NCBI RefSeq assembly: GCF_017591425.1
Contig: NW_024466512.1
Coordinates: forward strand, 22,745,501 to 22,809,500
DNA: 64,000 nucleotides
Direction of reading: 5' to 3'
From: Ochotona curzoniae
Taxonomy: Eukaryota; Chordata; Mammalia; Lagomorpha; Ochotonidae
Positions 23,395 to 35,889 of this stretch are shown here, one piece after another. The notes under the pieces are model-generated. The model saw only the letters and a program-made list of their open reading frames with translations, ran no database searches and had not been told where the DNA came from. The position numbers were made by a program, and so were the translations under genes. How positions within the stretch are numbered: position 1 is the stretch's first letter; the number at the start of each line of letters is the position of its first letter.

Positions 23395-23945
23395 AACCAG
23401 CAGTTCCACTGTTGGGTACATGAACACACATGTTTACAAAAGAAACCTTTATATGAATATTCATGCAATTATTCATAAGAACCAAAAAGTAGAAGCAACT
23501 CAAACAACTCCCCATTGACAAATGGGTAAACAAGATATAGTATATCCACAAAACACAATTCTATTTAATGAAAAAGAATGATGTACTGGTAGGTGTGACA
23601 ACACCAATGATCCTTGAAATTATAATTGTAAGTGAAAGATGCCAGTCACAAAGGACCACATGTTATATAATTCTCTTCATAGTCAATGTCCAAATTAGAC
23701 ACTATCAAGAAGGCATGTTAGTGGCTTCTCAGGGATGGGGGAAGAGTAAAGGAGGGAGATGACTAAGGTACACAGGATTTTGGAGATGAGATAAAGAAAT
23801 TGTCCTAAAATCAATTGTGATGCTGGATACATAAGCTTGTGAATATATTAGCAGCCATTACATTTTATAAAAGCATTTAATTGTGTGATTTAAATGGTTG
23901 GATTTTACAGTATGTAAATTATAGCTCAGTGAAAGTTTCTCCTGG
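23395..23945 (+). mobile_element. Ancient LINE-1 (L1M-type) ORF2 end and 3' UTR
   Basis: Contains the typical series AACCAGCAGTTCCACTGTTG, AGAAGCAACTCAAACAAC, CAGTCACAAAGGACCACATG and a terminal AATTATAGCTCAGTGAAAG. These match the 3' end of old mammalian LINE-1. It is heavily diverged and has no open frame. Confidence 0.75.
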
Positions 23946-24859
23946 CTACTATCACTTCAGACTCTCCAAATGAAAGATTAAAGTATCATATTGCTCAAGT
24001 AATCAGGCATACTGAGACATTGTAACCCAGCCATATGTGATGCAGTCCATTGGGCAAAAGGCCAGAGTTGTAGAAACTGCCCTCATAACCCTAGACTTTT
24101 CAGGTTTCCCAGGACAGAGGGTGATGTGGGCAAGACTCAGTGGCTGCCCCAGCAATGATCAAACTGGCTCTCTCTCTCTGTGCCTGGTTGAGGGTCCTCC
24201 CATTGTCCATTGGTCTATGCTGAGTGATAGCCAGCAGACAACCAAAAGGGATAATGTGAATGGATACCTCTCTTCCTGCCAGAGGACGGCTCCAGGCCCA
24301 GCTACCCTTTGAGAGTCTGTCAGGGAAACATTGGTATCAGAGTATATTGAGTACAATAAGAGTTGGGGTGCCCCATCCCCACCCTCTGGGAATATTTTCT
24401 TATATAGTTATAAATATGCTGAAACATGCACATGCCCAGGCTAGTGGTGCAATCAAGGTCGTTGGAAAGCTCATGGTGGGGAAGATCTCTCTAAGTCCAT
24501 GTGTTACATCTCAGGGCAATGTGCCAGAGACTTGTAAGAAAGGCAGCTTGGGGAAAGCAGAGAAGACTTCCTAGAGGAGATGCCGGTGCTCAGAGTCCTG
24601 GGTAGGTAGACGTAGCTTGGGAAGAGGGTTATTGACAAAGTCAGAGGCTCATAGTGGGGGAAGAGACTCTAAACTGGCCCTGACCATGACTCCTCCAGGA
24701 GTCCTGGGATGGAGATGGTGCCACAGGTTTTCTGTTGTGTGAGCTTTGTCTTGCAGATATCCAGAGCACTTGCCCAGCCTCCTACGAGCTGATCTGTCTC
24801 ACCACTATTGGTAGAGCCTTAACTCCCTCTCCCTCCATCCCTCCTTCTCTGTGGAATGG

Positions 24860-24860
<1 letters not shown>
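23946..24860. other. Intergenic, unrecognised
   Basis: No gene or repeat family is recognised. Confidence 0.35.
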
Positions 24861-24861
<1 letters not shown>

Positions 24862-24905
<44 letters not shown>

Positions 24906-24914
24906 ACGCGCGCA
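24862..24914. repeat. GT dinucleotide repeat running into a GC/CG tract
   Basis: About 20 GT units are followed by GCGCACGCGCGCAC, which is alternating purine-pyrimidine throughout. Confidence 0.97.
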
Positions 24915-25046
24915 CTCCCACATATACTCACATACACCATATTTACATGTACAAACACAAGTATACCTGAAAACGTTCCTGAAAGTTTAATTAGAATGCA
25001 ACTATCACAGCACAAAATATTTGTTGTTTTTTAAATCCATCCATTG

Positions 25047-25135
25047 GAGGGGTCTTCAAAAAGTTAATGGAAACTGCATATTATGTAAAAGTTATGTTTG
25101 CATTTCAAAAAGTTTCTGTGTCAAAGCATCTTTCA
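25047..25135 (+). mobile_element. Possible mariner (Hsmar2-type) end fragment
   Basis: GGAGGGGTCTTCAAAAAGTT followed by AATGGAAACTGCATATTATG resembles the terminal region of a mammalian mariner. No transposase frame is present. The family name is from memory. Confidence 0.45.
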
Positions 25136-25401
25136 GTCCATGTTTGATGAACATTTTAAATACTCTTCTCTCTACAAGGGAGAAGCCTTTTTGCCTCAGT
25201 TGTTACTACCTGTCTATGGGCAACTGGTGGAAGGTGGGCCAACAGATCATGGTTGTGACCAAAAAGAGTTATTGTTTCAAGATCAAAGTGCAAAGTCTAT
25301 TGACTGATCACCTGGACAGATGACATAGGGGACAAAGATCTGAGGATCAGGGCCAGAGTTACAGATTCCACTAAGAGACTGAGCATAAAATTGACAGACC
25401 A

Positions 25402-25716
25402 GGGCCTAGCATGGTAGCCTAGTGACTAAAAGCCTCACCTTGCATGCGCCAGGATCCATATGGACTCCAGTTCTAATCCAGGTGGTCCCACTTCCCATCC
25501 AGCACCCTGCTTGTGGCCTGGGAAAGCAATTGAGGACAGCCTAAAGCCTTGGGAAGCTGCACCTGGGTGAGAGACCCTGAGAAGGTTCCTGACTTCAGAT
25601 CGGCTCAGTTCTGGCCATTGCAGGCACTTGGAGAATGAATCAATGGACAGAAGTTCTTCTCTCTGTCTCTCCTCCTCTCTGTATATCTCAGTTTCCAATA
25701 AAAATAATGTATTTCT
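25402..25716 (+). mobile_element. CSINE, plus orientation
   Basis: AGCCTAGTGACTAAAAGCCT head, CATCCAGCACCCTGCTTGTG body, and TTTCCAATAAAAATAATG tail. Confidence 0.9.
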
Positions 25717-25739
25717 TTTAAAAAAAAATTACAGACAAG

Positions 25740-28700
25740 GACTGGGGCTAGAGGCATCTAAAGTGGCCTGATCTTATACAAATGGGTTTTCACAGGCCAC
25801 TTTGTCTCTCTTCTCTGGAGTCAGCAGAAGAACTTCCCACACCACTCCCAAAGCCAACCCCTAGCCAGAGAGTGCCTTAAATGAGGGTGGATACACAGGG
25901 AGCACAAGAGCCCAGGGGCACAGGGCCACTGACAGCAAGTCAATGAACCAGGAGGAAAGGCTTCTTTGTCCAACTCAACTCTGGGCCAACATGGGAATGG
26001 GAAGGGAGCTTGCCCCCTCCTGGCCTGGATGGTCAGAGGCAAGGGTTCCCCTACTTGCTCCCTGCAACTGTCTCCCAGAGGGCCTGGGGGGCATGGAGGG
26101 AACCCAGTCATCCCTGCCTTCCCCCTCCTCAGACTGCCCTCTCCTTTGAGTCCTCCCTACAAGGCAATCTTCCCTGAGTCCAGCAGGCCCTGGCCATCAG
26201 GGCAACACAGACAGTCAGCACCCTGGCCCTGGCCTCTCTCTGCCTGACAGTAACCTCTGCCACACTGATGTCACCCTGGCTTTGCAGAGACACAGCAGCT
26301 GAGCCATGAGGTCCAGAGGGCAGCTGGCTGTGTGTGAAGCCAAGCTCCCTTGAGAGTCTGCATCTCCCCCAAGCCCAGTCTGGGCACTCCTGGCTCCATC
26401 TGGGGACTGAGTGCTGACAGCACCTCCTCTGTGCCCAGCAGGGGGCCAAGCTCTGCTCTGCAGTAGGGAGGAGGAACCTGGGTCAGAACCAGGGGAGTAC
26501 AGATTCCCAAGAGCAACAGGACAGGCACCACAGGAGACCAGGCGCTGGCATCTGGTGTGGGCAGGACGCCAACAGGAGAAATGGACTGAGAGGTCAGGGA
26601 AGGGGGGAGGGTCCCCACCCTACAGAGGCTCCTCCAATCAGGAAAGCGAGAGAATGGGCTACAGACAGGATGTTTTGTTTTTGTTTTATGTCTACTTAAA
26701 TAAATGACCTGTGGTAGGTGCTTGGGCAATCAATGAATGCTCATGTGCATATTTTCCTACTCTGCAAGGCTCAGAAAAGTTGTAGCGGCCTGGGGTTGGT
26801 GGGATAGGGCATGTGGTGAGGGGATTGACTAAGAACCCACCTTCTGTCACATGTGTGCAAGTATTTTGCCTTCTCTAGTAAGAAGTCTGTCCACCCACTA
26901 CAAACATGTAAATTACAAAGTCCAGTGCACTCTCTCTGGGCCCTTTGTCTCCCCATCCCACCACTGGCCACTCTCCCTTCTCCTCCTCTATGGTCCCTAA
27001 CCAGTCTGAAGAAAACCTGGGAACTTGATACCTGGCCCCTGTGCAGGGGGGAGTCAAATGGCTTTCTGGGGCAGATGGAGGCCCCCTTCTCCAGATCCAC
27101 ATTTCCTCCTCATCTCTCCCCACCCACAGGAAAGAAGGAGAACCCTGCCAGCCCTGCTCCTTGCCTTTGGCATCCAAGGTGTCAGTGAATGTCATCTTCG
27201 TGGAAGTCCATGCAACTTCTCAGTTACTCCCACACTAGACACTTGCTGGCTGGATTCCCTGTTAAAGCCAAGGGTTATTTCCATCTCATTTCCCACTGGG
27301 ACACTAGATCCGTTGTGCCTTCTGCTCCAAACATGGTCTTGCAGAAGCCTTGGTTTCACCATGTCCTCCTTTCAAATGGCAGCACAGAGAGCCAAGTGTA
27401 GCTGCCCAGGCCTCGCAAGCCTGCCTTTCAGCTCAGCACTGGCCAGCAGGAAAGGAGCCAAGTCCAGAGCCCCATACACAGCAGGCCCTTCAGCCCCTCC
27501 TCGGTGCTTCCAGCCTCAGGGTACAGATGGGGACAGTGCCTGAGCAAACACTCTGCACCTAACACTTCCTTTATCAAACTCCTGCTAACCCCAGAGATGC
27601 CAGTGTTTCCTTCCTGAGCCCCAAGCAGCTGGCAAAGCTATAGCTACCCTCTCTCAAAACTTCCGCTCAACTGGGGCCAGGACCTCCCCATCAACTCTAG
27701 TGTCAGGAGAGGGGCACCACAGAAACAGGAACCCCAGGAAAGACATGGAGCCTGGGGCTGGCCAACCAGCTTTCTGCCAGGGCATGCTGGCACCTGGCTG
27801 AGTCAGAGCTAAAACCAATACTCATATAATCCTGTTACCTCCTTCATGTCTTAGGGCTTAGATGGAAGAAGGAGTCAAAATCCAGGCTTGGAAAGGCAGG
27901 TCTTGTGCCTAGGGGTGAGTGAACTGAATCCATGCAGGTGTGTGGGGACAGAGGTCCCTCGGAGGCAGGAGATGTCTGCTCTGTGAACACTGGGTAGGGC
28001 TGGGGAGCGGGTGTGTGAAATGGCAACATAAGCAGATGGAAGAGGATTGAACATCTCCCTCAGAGGTAAAACTTGGTTGGGATCCCTGAAGACCAAGGCT
28101 GCCCCTTCTCAAAAATAGGCATGAAGATCATGGGAATGGGCCTCCCAGGCCTCCAGCCATGGGCTGAGCAATTGACCAAGAGCATCCATCTGGAGCTACA
28201 CTTCCTGTGGCCACTCGTGACCCAGGAGCAGCCCCACCAGTATTGTAGCTTCACAGGGATTGTAAGCAAGCCCACACATGGAGGACACAGGAGGCCCAGA
28301 GGTCTTTCCACCCCTACGTAGAGTGAGCCCCCCGGCCATCCACCCAGTCTCCCCATGTGTGCCCTTCACTCATCATGGACGTCCATCACAAGCCAGCTCT
28401 CCTAGTCTAGCCCCAGCTGCCCTGATGGTTTCCTTGCACAATGGCCCAGCCTTGGAGTCTCTCCTCAGGGGACCCAGCCTCACCCAGAAAGTTCCCAGAC
28501 TGCTAAAAGGATAAAGCCCTGTGGGTAAAACCTGCTCACAGTGTCAGAAGGCAGCCTGCAGAGGTTGTCAGGGAAGAGGGTAAGGATCAGGAGGAAGTTG
28601 GAGGGTGGTGGAGGGGAAGGGTCCCTGGACTGACCAGGACTCCAGGAGAGTATAGTCCTCCAGGGGGTCTCTCACTTTCAGGAAAGAGCCCTCCCTCCCT

Positions 28701-28985
28701 ACTGGCAGAGACTGGGCCAGAATTCCTGTTGCCTCCTGGTGGCCGTGCTGTGCACAACACCTATGTCACATCCCATCTTGTGCTGGGATTCAGCTGGAGG
28801 GAGGAGTGGAGAATTTGCTGTGTTGTTTAATGTCTTCTCACACTCTCATTTATAACAGATTGCAGGAACTCTGACCTCCAGACCTAAGGCTCAGGATCTC
28901 CTGTTCTGAAGTCAGCTGTGTACCTGTGTGCATGTGCAAATGATGCCCAGATCCATTGCACTATACAGGGTGAGTGGAGGAACTG
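25740..28985. other. Intergenic, G/C-richer, SINE-free block
   Basis: About 3.2 kb without recognisable SINE or LINE copies. It is unusually free of repeats for this window and richer in G/C. Several overlapping open frames exist on both strands, but none has a familiar domain or splice structure, so no gene is called. Confidence 0.4.
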
Positions 28986-29029
28986 TGCAGTATGGGAACT
29001 GTGCCTGGTAGAGCTGAATTAAAACCCAC

Positions 29030-29727
29030 ACCCTGGACCCAGCACAGTGGCCTAATGGCTAAAGTCCTTGCCTTGCATGTGCCAGGATCCCATGTATGCG
29101 CCGGTCTAATTCTGACAGCCTCGCTACCTATCCAGATCCCTGCTTGTAACCTGTGAGTGCAGTTGAGGATAGCTCAAAGCCTTGGGAGGCACCCGCATGG
29201 GAGGCCTGGAGGAGACTCCTGGATCCTGGCTTCAGATCAGTTCAGTTCCAGCCTTTGCAAACACCTGGGGAGTGAACCAACAAACAGAGGATCTTCCTCT
29301 CTGTCTCTCCTGCTCTCTGTATTTCTTTATTTATTTTTTTTTTTTAAGAATTATTTTTATTTTTATTTTATTTTTATTGGAAAGGCGGATATACAAAGAG
29401 GAGAGACAGAGAGGAAGATCTTCCGTCCGATGATTCACTCCCCAAGTGAGCGCAATGGGCCGATACTATGCCGATCCGAAGCCAGGAGCCTCTTCCGGGT
29501 CTCCCACGCGGGTGCAGGATCCCAAAGCTTTGGGCCGTCCTCGACTGCTTTCCCAGGCCACAGGCAGGGAGCTGGAAGGGAAGCGGGGCTGCTGGGATTA
29601 GAACTGGCGCCCATATGGGATCCCGGGCGTTCAAGGCGAGGACTTTAACCACTTGTGCCACCGCGCCAGGCCCATGCTCTCTGTATTTCTGACTTTCCAA
29701 AGAAAAATAAATAAATCTTAAAAAAAA
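29030..29727 (+). mobile_element. CSINE (plus) interrupted by a nested minus-strand CSINE
   Basis: The outer element runs from the CCAGCACAGTGGCCTAATGG head at about 29038 to 29326. It resumes at about 29691 with GACTTTCCAAAGAAAAATAA. Confidence 0.9.
29311..29690 (-). mobile_element. Nested young CSINE with perfect 16-bp target-site duplication, minus orientation
   Basis: The element is 29327-29674. It is flanked on both sides by TGCTCTCTGTATTTCT (29311-29326 and 29675-29690), which is itself outer-SINE sequence. The body is close to consensus, so the insertion is recent. Confidence 0.95.
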
Positions 29728-31540
29728 TTCCATACCCTAAGAATAGTTGGAAGGATCTGAAGATTCTAGTTCATGACATGACAATGGTTGCTTCAGTTTC
29801 TTGGGGAAATGTCCAACTATATGTGCAAGAAAGTCACATGGTCATTACCCAATGAATCCTTATAAATCACTGTGCAGTTACGTGCAATCACCTGTTTTGT
29901 TGCATCACCACCTGCCTCTTCATTTATGCACCTAAAACTATGGGCATCTGTGGTTTCCTCACCATCCGTGGTGGCCTGAGATACTTGGATCTAGGCCTTC
30001 CAACGCTCTGCTCTATGAGAGCACAAGAAGCTGCCCAGAGTAGCCCCTGATACCGTCAGTCCTGAGCTCTCTCAACACACTGCTCCTCTTCATGTGAGTT
30101 TTGAAAATCCTTAGTCTTCTACCTCTCTCCTTTGCCCTCTTTCTTTCCTTTTCATTTTTGCCTCTATTAACTCCCCGAACTCCTTAATCTCTTTTCTCTC
30201 TCAACTGGGGTCTTCCAGCATAAAGTCCTGCCTCTTCTCAGTCTTTGTTCCAGAATCTGAGCACGTGAGCATGAGTGCTAAAGATCACCATGAGTCTTAA
30301 CATTCCTTGCAGATATTCTAACTCTGTTTGCTTTGGTCTTTTAATTTGGTCTGTTTCTCTGAGCTTATTAACAGTACTGCATTTCAGAAAACCTTGTGGC
30401 TGCAGGGACAAGAAATAGTAGAGGGAAAAAAATCATCACTTTGTTTCTCACTGGTCTCAAGAAGTCAACTCTGCTTTATCTCCACTTGGCACCCTGATTT
30501 CTCCCTCATAGCACATTTTACAAGCACAGACCCTATGCCATTTGTGTAAGTATTGTGTCTAGTGCCTGTCTTCACCACTTGCAGGCTTCCCTGTGAGGGC
30601 CCACATCCACTTGTTTGCTATTTCATCCCTAGAGCCAAGCAGAGCACCCTTCATGCCATCAAGCCTCAGGATATATCTGGAATGAACTACCTGCTACGGC
30701 AAGGACCCTGGACTGAAGAACCTGTGCTTCCTGTGATGGGACCCTTGGGCTGGGACAATGAGCTGTCTCAGACGCCCTGGTCTCTCCTCTTCACAGACTG
30801 TGGGTATTCAGTCAGCTTTACCTCATGTAAATGCTGACAGGTGGTTTTGAGGGTAAGGATGGCATTGCCATGGTGCTCTTGCCCTGCCTCTCTTCTATAC
30901 CTTCTATTTATTTCCATTATGCCTTTCTTGATTTCTATGCCCTGCCTGCTCCAACCAACACACACACACACAGTGAGCTCATCTCATTCTCTCTCTCTCT
31001 CTCTTTTTTTTTAATTCCGCTGACTCACCCTCACATGGAGCTGTGGCCTCCTACCTACCAGCAGGTGGCCCGACTGATACTCAGCATCAGCTGTGGAGCC
31101 CTCCCTGTCTGACGTGGCTGGAACTGTCTAGAAGTGATAATGCTGATGGATGGCTTCTGAATACATGAGCCCATGACATCTGAACCACACACAACAAGGG
31201 GGCAGGACTGTGGCTTCAGTACCGAATTTCCATGGTCTCAGAAACTGAAGGATCACCTCTTTTATTGATGACACTGTTGGTCTCCCATTAATTTGGTTTG
31301 ACTACTTTCTTCCAACTGTTCATTGTTCTGTATAACCAAAGGCAAATAAGCATAGATACCAAAGAAGGTCCCCTAGAAAGGGGAAAAAAACTGAAGATCT
31401 CATTCAAACAGCATCTCAGAATTTCCATATCTCATATCAGATTACCTCTTTCAAGTCCTTGCTCAACTTCCAATCTCAAGCCTGTAATGCATACCCTGGA
31501 AGTAGTCAGTGATGACAAAACTGTCGTGACTCTGCCATGT
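29728..31540. other. Intergenic, unrecognised, with CA and CT simple repeats
   Basis: CA repeat at 30957-30972 and CT repeat at 30988-31003. No gene is supported. Confidence 0.4.
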
Positions 31541-31544
31541 ACAT

Positions 31545-31670
31545 CAGAAACTCCAACTGGTTTCTGGTCTCTTGGCTTTGGCCTGGCCCAGCTCTACCTG
31601 TTGTGGACATTTGGAGGGAGAATATGAAAATAAAATATCTCTGTCAAATAAATGAAATAAAAATTGTAAA
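31545..31670 (+). mobile_element. Old SINE 3' fragment, plus orientation
   Basis: TGGCTTTGGCCTGGCCCAGC followed by CATTTGGAGGGAGAAT and AAATAAATGAAATAAAAA. Head absent. Confidence 0.6.
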
Positions 31671-33015
31671 AGGAATCTCTTTGGAGGCACGAAGATGCCA
31701 AATGTATTCAGAAGAGATTGTGAAATAGAAGACATGGTAGGAAAAAAGTAAAAGTATAAAGTAAGTTATTTTGGTAAGGAAGTGGGTTACCTCAATCTCT
31801 GTTAGATTATTGAACTGAGCAAAACATTTTTTTTTCTTGGTCTCCAGGGCTGGAGAATGGCTGTAAACAGACGTCATATGCTTGAACTTTCTGTGGACCT
31901 GGCTTGTTCATTCTGACGTATTGAAGAGCAGGAGCTTTTGGAGATGCAGGTGTCAGTGGCATGAAAAGAGGCAGACGGCTTCCTTGAGCTCAGACACTTA
32001 GCTCCTCTTGCAGGCCTGCTATGTTTGTTGTGGCAAAGGTAGGCTCCTCAAATTTTAGTATTTTTTGTGCACATGACTGGTGGGATGTTGGTGAAGATCA
32101 GGGCCTGAAATACAGGGTTGGTTCTTACAGATTATGGTTTCCATTATCCTCCATTAAGATCGTTACTCAAGTGATCCCTGGCCACTTGTTGAGTATGCCC
32201 TATTGTTTTTGCTTATTGAAGCAAAAAGGATGAAAAATCAATATTTCAAACAGAGAAGGTGGTTTACCAGTAGAGTAGATTGTTTTCCTTGTAGAGTCTG
32301 GAGTGAGAATTACTCCAGGGGTGCTTGGTTTAGAATATGCAAGGTGACATATTACAAAAGTCTCCTCAGAATGTACAAGGGGATGAGTCATAGGTTTCCT
32401 TTCTGTAAACTTTGCTGCCTTTGGGTTTAGTGGACTTGAGTACCACAGTGAAGGTTGGTGGGAATGGACACGGTATGGAAAGAGAGAGTACTGGTGGCAG
32501 AAAAGGAGTCATCATCTCCCTTAGAGCTGTCCTAGAATGGAGTGTGTGAGCAAACTGCTTAGTGAGGCAAAGAGGCTGATTCAACAGGTATCCTGACGAA
32601 GAGGTGCTTTGTTTCTGATGAGCCTCATCTTAAACGAGCTTTCCTTCAAGGATCCCTTTTGTAATCTCTCCATCCATAGAGGCATCATTTCATTCTGCTG
32701 GTGTCAGCCACTGGAAATGGAATTGAGTGGACAGATACAGTCCTTGGATGCACATCCCTCAGAAACAATGTCAGTGATGGCTAGTGATGCCCATGAATTG
32801 TTATGTGCAAGTGGAATGCACAGAATGAACACTATGGTAAGATCCATAGATTCACTTTGTGCTTTGGAATACTCGATCTACAGAGACTTGTAAGTTTGAC
32901 TAATGTAATTCTGAAATAGTCCTACAGGTCAGCAGGGTAGACACTGTTCTCAATACTTTGCAGAAACTACTCTAAAACCCACCCACACTGCTAGGGTGTT
33001 GTTGAGCCAACATTT
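31671..33015. other. Intergenic, unrecognised
   Basis: No gene or repeat is recognised. Confidence 0.35.
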
Positions 33016-33294
33016 AAAACCCAGGAATTCTGGGCCCGGCGCGATGGCGCAGTGGTTAAGGTCCTCGCCTTGCACGCCTGGGATCCCATATGGGCGCCTG
33101 TTCTAATCCTGGCTCTGCACCCGCTTGGGAGACCCAGAAGAGGCTCCTGGCTTTGGATCGGCATAGCATCGGCTGTTGCACTCACTTGGGGAGTGAATCA
33201 TCGGACGGAAGATCTTCCTCTCTGTCTCTCCTCTCTGTATATCTGCCTTTCCAATAAAAATAAAATAAATCTTTAAAAAAAAACCCAGAAATTC
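33016..33294 (+). mobile_element. Internally deleted young CSINE with target-site duplication, plus orientation
   Basis: Flanked by AAAACCCAGGAATTC (33016-33030) and AAAACCCAGAAATTC (33280-33294). The head and tail are near consensus. The central segment from the B-box to the GCACCC motif is missing, including the usual AGCTCCCTGCTTGTG part, so the element is about 249 bp. Confidence 0.93.
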
Positions 33295-33430
33295 AAATCA
33301 AATTGAAACTCAAAGTTCTGAGAGGTATTGCTAAACTGGGTAAGAGAACGCCCATGCCTCAGGACGCCTCTGACTACCTGCTCTTTGTAACAGGAATTGT
33401 GTAGTGCCAGTAGAAGTTTGAGGGTAAGGA

Positions 33431-33735
33431 GATGTATGCGGTAGCCTAGTGGCTAAAATCCTTGCCTAGCATGTGCAGGAATCCCGTGTGGGTGCTGGTT
33501 TGTGTTCTGGTGCCCCAGCTTCCCAGCCAGCTCCCTGCTTGTGGCCTGGGAAAGCAGTTGAAGACAGCTCAAAGCCTTGGGACCCTGTACCCGCATGGGA
33601 GGCCTGGAGGAAGCTCCAGGATACTAGCTTCAGATAACCTCAGCTCCAGCCTTTGCAAACACTTGGGGAGTGAACCAACAAACAGATCTTCCTCTCTGTC
33701 TCTCCTCCTCCAAAGAAAAATAAATAAATCTTTAC
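33431..33735 (+). mobile_element. CSINE, plus orientation
   Basis: GTAGCCTAGTGGCTAAAATC head, GCCAGCTCCCTGCTTGTG body, and AGAAAAATAAATAAATC tail. Confidence 0.9.
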
Positions 33736-34509
33736 AAAACATCACCAGCAGATTCCACTTGATTACCACATTTGCAACTTCTTGAGTAAGTTGAATTGCC
33801 ACAGGAAAACATGGCACCTTCTGGAAATATTTCTCAAGCTGTGTTACATCAGGCTCATGAGGCTATGGGAGTGATCCACATGAGGAGGCCCAGCCCTGAG
33901 CAGGGGAGAGCTCAGGGTTGTATCCCAGGAGGTGGCCATGAATAAAGCTGTCCAGCCATGGTGTGCTCCGAGGAGTGACCTGCATCACATGCTGCACCTC
34001 TTGAGTCCACCCCACTTGTCACTGGCCTCCTCCAGAATTCAAATTAGCCCCAAGGGACTTGGAAACCATCTCCAGTTTCTCTCAGCAGTGGACTGTACTG
34101 TGGCTTCCTGTTCACCACTCTCTCCCTCTCCCATCTCCATCCTGAAGTTCAGTTTCACAAGTCAAAGACCCTGTGGCAACTGATGAAAAAGCTCATGGGT
34201 AGGAGACAGCAGCTGCCATTTCCTTCCAGACCAGCTGATTTAAGACAGAATGTTTGATAGTACCATAGTTCCTCAGATTTTTTTCTTCCCAGAGAACACA
34301 GATGCCTTGGAGTGGGCCTTGCTGGCTGGAAAAAATGGAAAGATGGATACTTCTTCCCAGTGAAAGCTCACTGAGCGTTCCTTATCTGTAGTCCGATCCC
34401 TTAATAGTGCCAGGGCCGGGGACAGGAGACTTGTATAGTAGACCGAAGAGTATGATAACCACTCTTATGAACCCTATGTTTGAGGTTGGTGTACACTTAT
34501 TTATCAAGA

Positions 34510-35560
34510 GGCTAAGGCTGCAGCTGTAGCATCAGCTGGCAGAAGCTGGCACTGGGGCTAATTCTCTCAAGTCAAACCACAGAACCATCTGGAGAGTGCA
34601 TAATCTGGAAGTGGGAGAGGCCTGGGAGGGAAATAGTGGGCTTCTCCCTCTTGGGTTACAACTCCCATGGGAGGGCACGAAAACTAGGCTGGGGTACCTA
34701 GACAGAGAGGCACCCAACAACATCCGTGAGGGCTGGATAGTTGAGCTGGTTAGATGGAACTAAGCTTTAATACCCACTGACATGTACGAGAGCTGAAGGG
34801 GATGTGGGACAGACTGGACTAGTCAGTTACACATACTGGCAAACCAGGATAGTGGGTGAGCCTGGTGGGGGTTATTGTGGGTCACCCCAACTAGGCTGCA
34901 GCTCCCACTGGTTTATGTGAGGGCTGAATATGTGCTGGGCAGAACCAGGCTGGACTACAACACCCATTGGTTCCAGTGGAATTTGGGGCTGAAAACAGAA
35001 CCAATCCAACAATTGAAAGCACCAGCAGATTGGGGCGATGGATTGTGCCAGGCCCTGTACTTGCTAGTACATATAAGAATCTGGTCTAGGAACACCTCAG
35101 ACAAAGACTGTTTGGAGATCTTCCCAATCGAACTGCTGGACTCAGAACCCTAACAATGAAAAGACAGAAGATGGAACAAGTCAATCAACCACCTCAGCTA
35201 TATATTGGCAGTGAAATACTGGGCAAACGAGACTGTATGATGGACTATGTCAATCAGTGGATTCTTCAACAACCTCATTGTGCTTGGAGTGGTGAGAATG
35301 GCAGCAATTCATAACTGGTAAACTATCAAACCACTTGAGCAAGAATTTCGGAGCATGCCCCACATCTGGGACCTAGGGTGGGTGGGAGACTGGGTGGGGC
35401 TTCTCCCTTAAAATCCCCCTTTACCTCAGATACATGAAGGAAACAATATGGAAATAATAGTCTTGCCCTCTTTCCTGTAGCCCTTGAACCTTTTTACCCT
35501 AATTAACTATGTAAAGATTGTCAAAAAATATAATTTAAAAAATGGAAAAAGTTAAAAAAG
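34510..35560 (+). mobile_element. Lagomorph LINE 3' end (probably L1 3' UTR), plus orientation
   Basis: About 1 kb without an open frame, ending in an A-rich tail near 35535. Its last 280 bases share long matches with the minus-strand copy at 46.3 kb (for example GGTAAACTATCAAACCACTT against its complement). It contains imperfect internal repeats around 34761, 34894 and 34948. The left border is uncertain. Calling it L1 rather than another LINE is an inference. Confidence 0.65.
34758..34995 (+). repeat. Imperfect internal repeats in LINE 3' UTR
   Basis: Three units share the pattern (C/T)TACAACACCCATTGG... then GAGGGCTGA-like: 34761-34800, 34894-34930 and 34948-34992. They are diverged. Confidence 0.5.
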
Positions 35561-35889
35561 GCTAAACCTGGCCCTTAGGATCACGATTCCTTTACAAGGG
35601 ATATTGAAGACTGCGTGCTTTCCACTAGGGAAGGCAGTGCTAGGCCACTGAAGCAGTGCCTAGTAGTGGAGTAGCCCTGGGATGAGAACCAGGGGTTAGG
35701 AAAGGATAGTCTCCCTCCAGTCAGCAAGGGTGGAGGACTTGAGGTCCCCTACAAGCACCTGTGGGACTATAGCACATGGATGGTGGGAAGCCAGAGGACG
35801 TGATCAGAGCCCAGAGCTCTAGGGTGTGTATGCTACAGGGGTAATGCCAAGGATTCTCTTTTGTTTACTCTCCAAGGTTCACTCCCCAA
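35561..35889. other. Intergenic, unrecognised
   Basis: Nothing is recognised apart from unique sequence. Confidence 0.35.

Noticed and set aside
27025..27543. 172-codon plus-strand open frame in the SINE-free block
   Set aside because: No domain or start context of note, and several equal-length frames overlap on both strands.
30957..31003. CA/CT repeats as a candidate array
   Set aside because: Plain simple-sequence repeats without spacers; no CRISPR or satellite structure.
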